From NCBI RefSeq assembly GCF_902712855.1, contig NZ_LR743507.1, positions 5,525,873 through 5,589,872 of the forward strand: DNA of 64,000 nt, read 5' to 3'. The notes below the pieces were generated by a model. The model did not search any database, was not told where the DNA came from, and saw only the letters and a list, made by a program, of their open reading frames with translations. This DNA is from Variovorax paradoxus. Its GTDB lineage: Bacteria > Pseudomonadota > Gammaproteobacteria > Burkholderiales > Burkholderiaceae_C. The position numbers and the translations under genes are program-made. Of the stretch, positions 8,125-15,958 are shown one piece after another. Each line of letters starts with the position of its first letter. Position 1 is the first letter of the stretch.

Positions 8125-9780
8125 TCATCCGGGCAGCAGCGCAGCGAGCGTCTGCAAGGTGTCCGCCTCCGACACCGGCTTGTCTTCGCGCCACCGCAGC
8201 ATGCGCGGAAAGCGCACGGCGATGCCGCTCTTGTGCCGCGTGCTGCGCGCGATGCCTTCGAAGCCCAGTTCGAACACCAGCGTCGGCTTCACGCTCTTCA
8301 CCGGCCCGAAGCTCTCGATGGTGGTCTTGCGGATGACCGCGTCCACGCGCCCCATCTCCGCGTCGGTGAGGCCCGAGTAGGCCTTGGCGAAGGGCACGAG
8401 CTTGCGGTCCTCCTGCCCGGGCGGGCCGTCCCACACCGCGAAGGTGTAGTCGCTGTAGAGGCTCGCGCGCCGGCCGTGGCCGCGCTGCGCGTAGATCAGC
8501 ACGGCGTCGATGCTCAGCGGCTCGATCTTCCACTTCCACCAGACACCGACGTCCTTGGTGCGGCCCACGCCGTACTGCGCGTCGCGGCGCTTGAGCATCA
8601 TGCCCTCGACGCCCATGCTGCGCGCGGCTTCGCGCTGCCTGGCGAGATCGGTCCAGTCGGCGCCCTCGAGCATCGGGCTGGGCAGCAGCGACGGATGCTG
8701 CAGGCGCACGACGAGTTCATCGAGCAGCACGCGCCGCTGCGACTGAGGCAGCGCGCGCAGGTCGCGCCCCTCCCATTCGAGCAGGTCGTAGGCCAGCAGC
8801 ACCACGGGAATCTCGCGCAGCAGCTTGGGGCCGAGGGTCTTGCGGCCGATACGCCTTTGCAGCTCGGCGAAAGGCTGAACCCTGTCCTCGCGCCACACGG
8901 CGATCTCGCCGTCGATGACGGTGCCGTCGGGCAGGGCCTCGCCGAGCACCGCAAGTTCGGGGAAGCGCTCGGTCACCAGCTCTTCGCCGCGCGACCACAC
9001 CCAGGCCACGCCGGCGCGCTTCACCAGCTGCGCGCGGATGCCGTCCCACTTCCACTCGACGATCCAGCCGGCCGGAGGCCCGAGCACCGCGTCGAACTGC
9101 CCGACCGGAATGTTGAAGGGATGCGCGAGGAAGAACGGGTACGGCTGCCCGCTGGTCTTCTGCACCTGCTCGGAACTCGACTCGGGCGCGATCAGCGCGA
9201 GGTAGTCGCCCTGCTGCGGCCGCGCGCCGATGTGCGTGTAGCCCATGAGGCGCTGCGCGACGCGCTTGGCGTCGATGCCGCCGACCGCCGCGAGCGCCTG
9301 CGTGACCTGCAGCTTCGACACGCCCACGCGGAACGCCCCGGTGATGAGCTTGAAGTACACGAGCCGTTCTTCGGCAGCCAACTGCCGCCATTGCGCACGC
9401 AGGCGGTCCGCAAGCTGCTCGGGCGCGGCCTTCGCGGCTTCGCGCAAGGGCAGCAGGTGCTGCTCGACCCATGCCGCGAGGCCGAGGTCGTGCACCTCGC
9501 TCGGCGGAGGCAACAACAGTGCGATGGTCTCGGCCAGGTCGCCCACGGCGTCGTAGCTTTCGTCGAAGAGCCACTCGGGCAGGCCCGCGGATTCCTGCGC
9601 GAGCAGGCGCAGCAGCTTGGTGGGCACGAGCTGGCGCGGCTTGCCGCCGGCCAGGAAGTACACGGCCCATGCGGCATCGTCCGCGCCGGCCTCGCGCAGG
9701 TAGCGCTGCAGCGCGGCCTGCTTGGCAAGGTTCGATGTGCTCGCGTCGAGCTCGCGGTACAGCGCGGCAAAGGCCTTCAT
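8125..9780 (-). CDS. ATP-dependent DNA ligase (ligase-associated DNA damage response cassette)
   Basis: A 551-residue ligase. The N-terminal DNA-binding domain spans about 1-210. The adenylation motif E-W-K-W-D-G-I-R places the lysine that is AMP-modified at Lys244. Later nucleotidyltransferase motifs include DGEIAVW, EGMMLKRRD and KWKIEPLSIDAVLIYAQ, followed by an OB-fold. ATP-dependent ligases of this type are accessory to NAD-dependent LigA and are named for cisplatin-damage response. The ATG at 9780 overlaps the exonuclease stop by four bases, indicating translational coupling; the longer upstream frame is a shadow of the exonuclease. Confidence 0.94.
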   Translation of the reverse strand: MKAFAALYRELDASTSNLAKQAALQRYLREAGADDAAWAVYFLAGGKPRQLVPTKLLRLLAQESAGLPEWLFDESYDAVGDLAETIALLLPPPSEVHDLGLAAWVEQHLLPLREAAKAAPEQLADRLRAQWRQLAAEERLVYFKLITGAFRVGVSKLQVTQALAAVGGIDAKRVAQRLMGYTHIGARPQQGDYLALIAPESSSEQVQKTSGQPYPFFLAHPFNIPVGQFDAVLGPPAGWIVEWKWDGIRAQLVKRAGVAWVWSRGEELVTERFPELAVLGEALPDGTVIDGEIAVWREDRVQPFAELQRRIGRKTLGPKLLREIPVVLLAYDLLEWEGRDLRALPQSQRRVLLDELVVRLQHPSLLPSPMLEGADWTDLARQREAARSMGVEGMMLKRRDAQYGVGRTKDVGVWWKWKIEPLSIDAVLIYAQRGHGRRASLYSDYTFAVWDGPPGQEDRKLVPFAKAYSGLTDAEMGRVDAVIRKTTIESFGPVKSVKPTLVFELGFEGIARSTRHKSGIAVRFPRMLRWREDKPVSEADTLQTLAALLPG

Positions 9781-10907
9781 GTCCCTGCCTCTTCGCTCTC
9801 CCCTTCCGGGGGAAGGCCGGGTCGGGCGCTGGCTGCCTCTCCATCCGGCGCCGCGGGCGCGGCTCCCTGCCCTCCCGCGGAAGCGGAAGGCGCCTCCTGG
9901 TCGTCCTCGTCGCCGTACTCGGTCTTGAAACCCTGTGCGTCGAGCCCGTTCTCGGTCAGCCACCGCACCATCACCTGCACGCTGCCGTGCGTGACGAACA
10001 CCCGCTCGGCGCCCGTGCCGGCGATGGCCTTCTGGAGGCCGGGCCAGTCCGCGTGATCGGACATGACGAAGCCGCGGTCCACGCCCCTGCGGCGGCGCGT
10101 GCCGCGCAGCTGCATCCATCCGCTCGCGAACGCATCGGCGTAGTTGCCGAAGCGCTTCATCCATGGCGTGCCCTGCGCCGAAGGCGGCGCAAGCACGAGT
10201 GCGCGCTTCAGCATGGCGGCGTCGACGCCCTCGTCGCTCACGCGGAAGGTGGGCGGCAGGGCCACGCCGGCCGCGCGGTACACCGCATTGAGCGGCTCGA
10301 CCGCGCCATGCACCACGATCGGCCCGACGCTGGCGTCCACGCCATGCAGGATGCGCTGCGCCTTGCCGAAGGCGTAGCAGAACAGCACCGACGCGCGACC
10401 CGCTTCGGCATTGGCGCGCCACCATGCGTCAATCTCGGCGAACAGCGCCAGTTGCGTGGGCCAGCGGTAGATCGGCAGGCCGAAGGTCGACTCGGTGATG
10501 AAGGTGTCGCAGGGCACCGGCTCGAAGGGCGTGCAGGTGCCGTCGGGCTCGGTCTTGTAGTCGCCCGAGGCCACCCAGACGCGGCCGCCGTGTTCGAGCC
10601 GCACCTGCGCCGAGCCCAGCACATGGCCCGCCGGATGCAGCGACACGCGCACGCCGTGGTGCTCGATGGCCTTGCCGTACGGCAGCGTCTGCAGGTTGAT
10701 GTCGGCGCCCAGCCGCGTGCGCAGGGTGCCTTCGCTGTCGGTGTGGGCCAGGTAGTGCGCATGGCCGACGCGGGCATGGTCCGAGTGCGCGTGCGTGATG
10801 ACGGCACGCTCCACCGGCCGCCAGGGGTCGATGTAGAAATCGCCCGGCGGGCAGTACAGCCCCTCGGGCCGGGCGACGACAAGGTCTTCTTCACGCAGTG
10901 CGGGCAT
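9777..10907 (-). CDS. Ligase-associated DNA exonuclease (metallo-beta-lactamase / beta-CASP-like)
   Basis: A 376-residue protein with the metal site T-H-A-H-S-D-H-A (His39, His41, Asp43, His44), LHPAGHVLGSAQ, and a C-terminal S-D-H-A-D-W plus V-T-H-G-S box. These match ligase-associated exonucleases related to SNM1/Pso2 and CPSF proteins that process damaged ends. It is the first gene of the repair operon. The last ~40 residues (Ala/Gly/Pro-rich, ending GESEEAGT) lie beyond the conserved fold and are encoded by sequence resembling the hairpin repeats nearby. Confidence 0.92.
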   Translation of the reverse strand: MPALREEDLVVARPEGLYCPPGDFYIDPWRPVERAVITHAHSDHARVGHAHYLAHTDSEGTLRTRLGADINLQTLPYGKAIEHHGVRVSLHPAGHVLGSAQVRLEHGGRVWVASGDYKTEPDGTCTPFEPVPCDTFITESTFGLPIYRWPTQLALFAEIDAWWRANAEAGRASVLFCYAFGKAQRILHGVDASVGPIVVHGAVEPLNAVYRAAGVALPPTFRVSDEGVDAAMLKRALVLAPPSAQGTPWMKRFGNYADAFASGWMQLRGTRRRRGVDRGFVMSDHADWPGLQKAIAGTGAERVFVTHGSVQVMVRWLTENGLDAQGFKTEYGDEDDQEAPSASAGGQGAAPAAPDGEAASARPGLPPEGESEEAGT

Positions 10908-10979
10908 GGCACGCCATCGTAGGCGCTGCCCGGTTGCCGCGGCGCCGAGCGCGAGCCGCGAGGCGCTGTGGTCCGGCGC

Positions 10980-11519
10980 CTACTTCCGCGGGCCGGGGCG
11001 GTTGCTCATCATCTCGAGCACGTTCATCTTCATGCCGTTGGGCATGACCATGTCGCCCGGCTTCTGGTCGGCCTTGCAGGGGCCGATCCACCTGGCTTCC
11101 ATGACGCTGGTGCCCTCCGCCCGGCCCATGAGCGGCGGGCTGTAGCTCGACTTGCTCTCCATGCGGTAGGCGGTGCTGAAGTCGCCGCTCATGACGGCGT
11201 GCGAGGTGGCGGTGGTGTTGCCGATCTTGCAGACCGAGTCCATCACCAGCTTGCCGCCATCGGCGCGCAGCTCCTGTTTCGAGCACATGTCCTTGCCCAT
11301 GCCCTGGCCCATGTCGCGCAGTGCCTTGTCGCTGGCCGCGTCGATGCACTGCTGCATGGTGTGCGCGCCGGCCGGTCCCCTGGCGGTGCCGTCGCCGGTC
11401 TGGATCTCCCAGAGGCCGGGCTTTCGCGAGGGGAAGTCGAGCGCGAAGGCGGGGCATGCGAAGGCCCCGGCCAGAACACACGGCAGGCAGAGCAGGCTGG
11501 CGCGCAGACGGATCTTCAT
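10980..11519 (-). CDS. DUF3617 domain secreted protein
   Basis: A 179-residue protein with a signal peptide ending near CPAFA. The mature part has the DUF3617 pattern: KPGLWEIQTG at its start, MQQCIDAA, a cysteine pair near MCSKQEL and VCKIG, the phrase MSGDFSTAYRMES, and a final WIGPCKADQKPGDMVMPNG. The four cysteines could form disulfides in the periplasm. Such proteins are common in Burkholderiales and Sphingomonads and have no known function. Confidence 0.85.
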   Translation of the reverse strand: MKIRLRASLLCLPCVLAGAFACPAFALDFPSRKPGLWEIQTGDGTARGPAGAHTMQQCIDAASDKALRDMGQGMGKDMCSKQELRADGGKLVMDSVCKIGNTTATSHAVMSGDFSTAYRMESKSSYSPPLMGRAEGTSVMEARWIGPCKADQKPGDMVMPNGMKMNVLEMMSNRPGPRK

Positions 11520-11595
11520 TGCAGGCTCCGCATCGGTGAACGGTGATGCCCGGGTTGTACCGCGCGCACGGGGGCGGCGGAATACCGCAATCGGC

Positions 11596-12294
11596 CTACG
11601 CCGGACGGGCCTGCGCAGCCATCGGCCCCGGTGCGCGCTGCCGCGTGGCGACGCCGAGCGCCACGCCCAGCGCGAAGCCGCCCATCACGTCGATCAGCAC
11701 ATGCTGGCGCACCGCCATCGTCGAATAGACGATGCCCGCGGCCCACGCCACGTTGACGATGCGCAGCCACGCGGGCGCGCCTGCCGCGCGCAACTGCCGC
11801 GCCAGCGCCACGCACGCGAACACCGAGAACGAGACGTGCAGCGAGGGAAAGGCATTGCCGGCCGAATCGACCATCTTGAGAAATTGCAGCGACGTGCCCG
11901 GCGTGGTCTCGACCGCGAAGTTGGGAATGGCGGTGGGCACGAACCAGAACACCGCGAGCGCCAGCGCCGTCATGGCTGCGCAGCCAAGCGAGAAGCTCCA
12001 CAGTTCGCGCCTGTCCTTGGCCAGCAGCACCGGCAGCGCGATGTAGCCCCACAGCGAGAGGTACACCGGCAGCAGCGCCGGCTGGAACGCGATGAGATGG
12101 TCGACCGCCGTGAGCGGCAGCACCCGGGCCTGCCCGGCGTTCTTCATGATCCAGAAGTAGAGCGGGAAGAAGCCGAGCGTGGCGACCGTGTTGCCCACCA
12201 GCTTCAGCGGCAGCAGCGTGATGCAGCGGCGCCAGAGGGCCGCTGGCCATGCAGGCGCGCGGGAAGGCCGTCGGTCGGGTGCAGAGGGTGTCAT
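11596..12294 (-). CDS. PAP2-family phosphatase, integral membrane
   Basis: A 232-residue protein with about six hydrophobic spans. The phosphatase motifs are present as GNAFPSLHVSFSVF (a PSLH variant of the usual PSGH) and AVRQHVLIDVMGG, whose His and Asp match the third motif. This is the inositolphosphotransferase-like branch of PAP2 (AUR1-like). Likely substrates are lipid phosphates at the inner membrane. It lies 25 bases after the oxidoreductase stop and may be the last gene of that operon. Confidence 0.85.
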   Translation of the reverse strand: MTPSAPDRRPSRAPAWPAALWRRCITLLPLKLVGNTVATLGFFPLYFWIMKNAGQARVLPLTAVDHLIAFQPALLPVYLSLWGYIALPVLLAKDRRELWSFSLGCAAMTALALAVFWFVPTAIPNFAVETTPGTSLQFLKMVDSAGNAFPSLHVSFSVFACVALARQLRAAGAPAWLRIVNVAWAAGIVYSTMAVRQHVLIDVMGGFALGVALGVATRQRAPGPMAAQARPA

Positions 12295-12319
12295 GGAAGC
12301 CTGGGCAGCGCGCCGCGCG

Positions 12320-13483
12320 CTACCAGGGCGTCCACTTTAATTCGCTTTTCGCCGAAGCCACCGTGCGTTCGATGAACCGCACGCCGCGCGCGCCGTCTGT
12401 CACTCGGGGGTAGTCGGCATCCAGCGGGTCGGCGGTGCGGCCCGCGAGCCGCGCGCGGATGTCCGCCGCCACGCCCGCGTACACATTCGCGAAGGCCTCG
12501 ATGAAGCCTTCGGGATGCCCCGCCGGCAAGCGGCTCGCACGCTGCGCCGACTCGCACAGCCAGGGCGCGCCGCGCGTCAGCATGCGCTTGGGACCGTCGT
12601 GCGGCAGGTGCACCAGCTGGCTCGGCTGCTCCTGGTGCCACTCGAGCGTGCCCAGCGTGCCCGACACGCGCAGGCGCAGGTCGTTCTCCAGGCCGGTGTT
12701 GATCTGCGAGGCGATGAGCACGCCGCGCGCGCCGCCGTGGAAGCGAAGGAGCAGGCTGCCGTCGTCGTCGAGCGTGCGGCCCGGCACCAGCGCGCCCAGG
12801 TCGGCACACAGGCTTTCGAGCTCGAGGCCGGTGACGGTCGCCACGAGGTTCTCGGCATGCGAGCCGATGTCGCCGATGGCGCCCGCCGCGCCGCTGCGCG
12901 CGGGGTCGGTGCGCCAGTCGGCCTGCTTGTTGGTGCCGCCCTCGACGTGGCTGGCAAGCCAGCCCTGGTTGTATTCGACGACGATCTTTCGGACCTCGCC
13001 GATCTGGCCCGAGCGCACCATTTCGCGCGCCTGCCGCACCATGGGGTAGCCGGTGTAGTTGTAGGTGACGCCGAACACCGTGCCGCGCCTGGCCACGGTG
13101 GCCACCAGCGCGTCGGCCTGCTCGCGCGTGTGCACCAGCGGCTTGTCGCACACCACGTGGAAGCCCGCGTCGGCGAAGGCCTGGGCCACCGGAAAGTGCA
13201 CATGGTTGGGCGTGACGATCGACACGAAGTCGATGCGCTCATCCACCGGCCGCTTCAGTTCGTCGGCCAGCAGCGCCTGCCAGTCGCCGTGGTTGCGTCC
13301 TTCGGCCAGGCCGAGGTCGCGGCCCGAAGCGCGCGCCTTCTCCGGGCTCGACGAGAGCGCGCCCGCGACAAGCTCGATCTGTCCGTCGAGCGCCATGGCC
13401 TTGCGGTGCACGGCGCCGATGAAGGCGTCGCGCCCGCCGCCCACCATGGCGTAGCGCAGTTGGCGAAGCGGTGTATCGCTCAT
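12320..13483 (-). CDS. Gfo/Idh/MocA family oxidoreductase
   Basis: A 387-residue NAD(P)-dependent dehydrogenase of the inositol/glucose-fructose oxidoreductase type. The Rossmann motif is YAMVGGGRDAFIGAVHR, the conserved lysine box reads V-V-C-D-K-P-L, and the substrate side has G-D-I-G-S-H-A-E-N. The ATG at 13483 is preferred; the frame further upstream is translated repeat sequence. It lies downstream of a sugar ABC importer and probably oxidises the imported sugar or polyol; the substrate (inositol, ribose or another pentose-like sugar) cannot be read from sequence. Confidence 0.9.
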   Translation of the reverse strand: MSDTPLRQLRYAMVGGGRDAFIGAVHRKAMALDGQIELVAGALSSSPEKARASGRDLGLAEGRNHGDWQALLADELKRPVDERIDFVSIVTPNHVHFPVAQAFADAGFHVVCDKPLVHTREQADALVATVARRGTVFGVTYNYTGYPMVRQAREMVRSGQIGEVRKIVVEYNQGWLASHVEGGTNKQADWRTDPARSGAAGAIGDIGSHAENLVATVTGLELESLCADLGALVPGRTLDDDGSLLLRFHGGARGVLIASQINTGLENDLRLRVSGTLGTLEWHQEQPSQLVHLPHDGPKRMLTRGAPWLCESAQRASRLPAGHPEGFIEAFANVYAGVAADIRARLAGRTADPLDADYPRVTDGARGVRFIERTVASAKSELKWTPW

Positions 13484-13515
13484 CGATCTCCTCGGTGTTC
13501 CTGGCTTGGTGACTG

Positions 13516-13629
13516 TTCCCTCTCCCCTGGGGGAGAGGGCTAGGGTGAGGGCCGCGGCACTCGCACACGCACCGCCTTTGCCATCGCCGCCGACCCTCAC
13601 CCCAACCCTCACCCCAAGGGGAGAGGGAG
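13516..13629. repeat. Single hairpin-type intergenic repeat (family C)
   Basis: Inverted arms CCCTCTCCCCTGGGGGAGAG with GGCTAGGGTGAGGG (13516-13552) and CCCTCACCCCAACCCTCACC with CCAAGGGGAGAGGG (13591-13629) flank a 38-base loop. It resembles the common dispersed 'CCCTCTCCC...GGGAGAGGG' palindromes of high-GC proteobacteria and differs in sequence from the two other families in this window. It lies between the binding-protein gene and the oxidoreductase gene of the sugar operon. Confidence 0.82.
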
Positions 13630-13665
13630 CAAGTCAGGGCCGCCGCTCTTCAGAGGGTCAGCGCC

Positions 13666-14628
13666 TCAGAACGGCGAGTTGGGGTGGTAGAAGTCCTTGG
13701 CGTTTTCCTTGGTGATCAGCACCGAGGGAATGATCGTGGTCGCCGGCAGCTTCTCGCCCTTCAGGCGCGCCTCGGCCGTGAGCTTGATCGCGTCGTAGAT
13801 GAACTTGGGCGAGTAGCTCACATCGGCACCGATGCGCTTGTCCTTGCCGTCCATGATGGTCTTGACCATGCCCTTGGCGCCCGCGCCGCCGAACACGATC
13901 TTGATGTCGTCGCGCTTGGCCTGCTCGATGGCCTTGAGCACGCCCACGGCCATGTCGTCGTCGGCCGCCCAGATGGCGTCGATCTGCTTGAAGCGCGTCA
14001 GGTAGTCCTGCGTGACCTTGAAGGCGTCGTCGCGGTTCCAGTTGGCGTACTTGGCGTCCAGCAGCTTGATGTCGGGGCTGCCCTTGAGCACGGCGTTGAA
14101 GGCGTCCATGCGCTCGTTGTCGAGCGTGGTCGCGATGCCGCGCAGCGCCACCACGTTGCCCTTGCCGTTCAGCTGCTTCACGATGTACTCGGCCGGGATC
14201 TTGCCGAAGGCGGTGTTGTCGCCGGCCACGTACGCATCCTGCGCGCTGGTGTCGGTCAGGCCGCGGTCGACAACGGTCACGTAGGCGCCCTTGGCCTTGA
14301 CCTGCGCCACCGGCTTCGTCAGCGCGGCGGACTCGAACGGGAACACGACCAGCGCGTTGATCTTGGTCACGGTCGACAGGTCCTGCAACTGGTTGGCCTG
14401 CTCGGGCGCGTTGGCGGCCGTCTTGATCGTGATCTTCAGGTCCTTGTGTTCCTTCTCGAGGTCCTTCTTCGCCTGGTTGGCCCAGTAGTTGATGCCGCCC
14501 ATGAAGCTGTGCGTGGCCGCGGGAATCGAAACGCCGAGGTTGACCTTCTCCGCGGCGAGCGCGGGCAGGCTGGCGAACGCAGCGGCGGCAACGGCCGTGA
14601 GCGCGATACGACGTGTGAGGCTTGTCAT
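13666..14628 (-). CDS. Sugar ABC transporter substrate-binding protein (RbsB-like)
   Basis: A 320-residue periplasmic protein. Signal peptide to about residue 25 (LPALA-AEK). The mature part follows the type 1 periplasmic-binding fold: LGVSIPAATHSFMGGINYWA, VVFPFESAALTKPV, VVDRGLTD, AGDNTAFG, LRGIATTLDNERMDAF and AADDDMAVG. Close to ribose/inositol-type binding proteins. It feeds the permease and ATPase encoded just upstream in the same operon. Confidence 0.92.
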   Translation of the reverse strand: MTSLTRRIALTAVAAAAFASLPALAAEKVNLGVSIPAATHSFMGGINYWANQAKKDLEKEHKDLKITIKTAANAPEQANQLQDLSTVTKINALVVFPFESAALTKPVAQVKAKGAYVTVVDRGLTDTSAQDAYVAGDNTAFGKIPAEYIVKQLNGKGNVVALRGIATTLDNERMDAFNAVLKGSPDIKLLDAKYANWNRDDAFKVTQDYLTRFKQIDAIWAADDDMAVGVLKAIEQAKRDDIKIVFGGAGAKGMVKTIMDGKDKRIGADVSYSPKFIYDAIKLTAEARLKGEKLPATTIIPSVLITKENAKDFYHPNSPF

Positions 14629-14689
14629 GCTGGATGTCTCCTTGTGGTTGATGGAACGGGAATGGAAAACTGAGTGAACAGCTTGTTCG

Positions 14690-14784
14690 TGGAACGCCGC
14701 GGAACCTGCTTTGCCGGGCCGCTGGCGTTGCCCCCGGCGAGGGGGTTGGCGCAGCGACACGAAGTGCGCGAAGACTGGGGCCGA
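14690..14784. repeat. Dispersed intergenic repeat, family B copy 1
   Basis: Contains the family core CGCAGCGACACGAAGTGCGC and a CTTTGCCGGGCCG palindrome around a G/C-only arm pair. It fills the gap between permease and binding protein. The same core recurs at 15850-15956, 59511-59600, 60072-60165, 60721-61105 (four tandem) and, more degenerate, 62991-63082. Confidence 0.85.
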
Positions 14785-14786
14785 GC

Positions 14787-15797
14787 TCATCTTCTTCCGC
14801 GCTGCAGGAACGCGACGATGATGATCACGAAGCCCTGCACCGCCGCATTGAGGTACACGCTGATGATGCTGGTGAGGTTCAGGATGTTGCTGATGACCGA
14901 GAGCAGGATGGCGCCCACCACGGTGCCGGTGATGCTGCCCGCGCCGCCCTTCAGCGCCGTGCCGCCGACGATCACTGCCGCGATGGCCTCGAGTTCCCAC
15001 AGCAGACCGGTGGTCGGCGAGGCGGAGCCCAGGCGCGGCACGTACAGCAGCGTGGCAATGCCCACGCACACGCCGAGCAGCACGTAGGTGAGGATCTTCA
15101 CGCGGTCGACATCGACCGCCGCGTAGCGCGCGACCTGCTCGTTCGAGCCGATGGCCTGCACGTAGCGCCCGTACGCCGTGCGGTTCAGGATGACGCCGCC
15201 GATGACCGCGACGATCACGAACACCCACACCGGCACCGGGATGCCTGCGAGGCTCGCGTAGTACACCGGCGCATAGAGGTCCGACAGGTCGTTGTCGAGC
15301 GTGAGCGCGCCGCCGTCGGCGAAGTAGGTGAGGTACGCGCGGAAGATGCCCAGCGTGCCCAGCGTCACGATGAAGGGCTCGATGCGGCCCTTGGTGATGA
15401 GCAGGCCGTGTGCGAGCCCGAACACCGCGCCGAGCACCACAGCGAGCACCGCGCCCATCACCACCGCCAGCAGCGGCGAGCCTGAGGCCGGGCCGGCCCA
15501 GTTGATGAACATGATCACGCTGCCCGCGATGAGCGCGGCCATGGAGCCCACCGACAGGTCGATGCCGCCCGAGATGATGACGAAGCACATGCCCACCGCG
15601 ATGATGCCGATGAAGGCCGTGCGCGTGAGCACGTTCATCGCGTTGTCGAGCGTTGCGAAGTCGCCGTTCAGCAGCGTGCCGGCGATGCACAGCAGCACCA
15701 GCCCGATGACCGGGCCGAAGCCGTGCAGGCGCTCGGTCCAGCGCGGCCTGGTCTCGGCGCGATGCGTTGTTTCGGCGGAATCGGTGGGGGAAGCCAT
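14787..15797 (-). CDS. Sugar ABC transporter permease (RbsC-like)
   Basis: A 336-residue integral membrane protein with about ten hydrophobic spans and the BPD_transp_2 signature: GMCFVIISGGIDLSVGS near residue 70, FGLAHGLLITKGRIEPFIVT, NRTAYGRYVQAIGSNEQVAR and AAVIVGGTALKGGAGSITGT. This is the RbsC/XylH/IatP family that forms the channel with a double-domain ATPase. Substrate class: monosaccharide or polyol. Confidence 0.93.
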   Translation of the reverse strand: MASPTDSAETTHRAETRPRWTERLHGFGPVIGLVLLCIAGTLLNGDFATLDNAMNVLTRTAFIGIIAVGMCFVIISGGIDLSVGSMAALIAGSVIMFINWAGPASGSPLLAVVMGAVLAVVLGAVFGLAHGLLITKGRIEPFIVTLGTLGIFRAYLTYFADGGALTLDNDLSDLYAPVYYASLAGIPVPVWVFVIVAVIGGVILNRTAYGRYVQAIGSNEQVARYAAVDVDRVKILTYVLLGVCVGIATLLYVPRLGSASPTTGLLWELEAIAAVIVGGTALKGGAGSITGTVVGAILLSVISNILNLTSIISVYLNAAVQGFVIIIVAFLQRGRR

Positions 15798-15849
15798 GTC
15801 TTTATCGATTCGTTAGGGCATGCAGTTGCGACCTGGCAGCGAGCGCAGC

Positions 15850-15956
15850 GAAGCTCGTTCGGGGAACACCGGGGAGCCGGCTCGGCCGGGCCGCGGACGT
15901 TTCCCCCTGCAAGGGGGTGGGCGCAGCGACACGAAGTGCGAGCAGGCTGGAGGTGA
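15850..15956. repeat. Dispersed intergenic repeat, family B copy 2
   Basis: Shows CTCGGCCGGGCCGC, a C/G arm pair around TTTCCCCCTGCAAGGGGGTG, and the core CGCAGCGACACGAAGTGCGA. It lies between the ABC ATPase and permease genes, so two copies of one repeat sit in the two gaps of this operon. Confidence 0.85.
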
Positions 15957-15958
15957 AC

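Noticed and set aside
13666..15690. A single fused permease-binding protein gene
   Set aside because: The long frame passes through repeat sequence and an out-of-frame part of the permease gene; both separate genes have normal starts and lengths.
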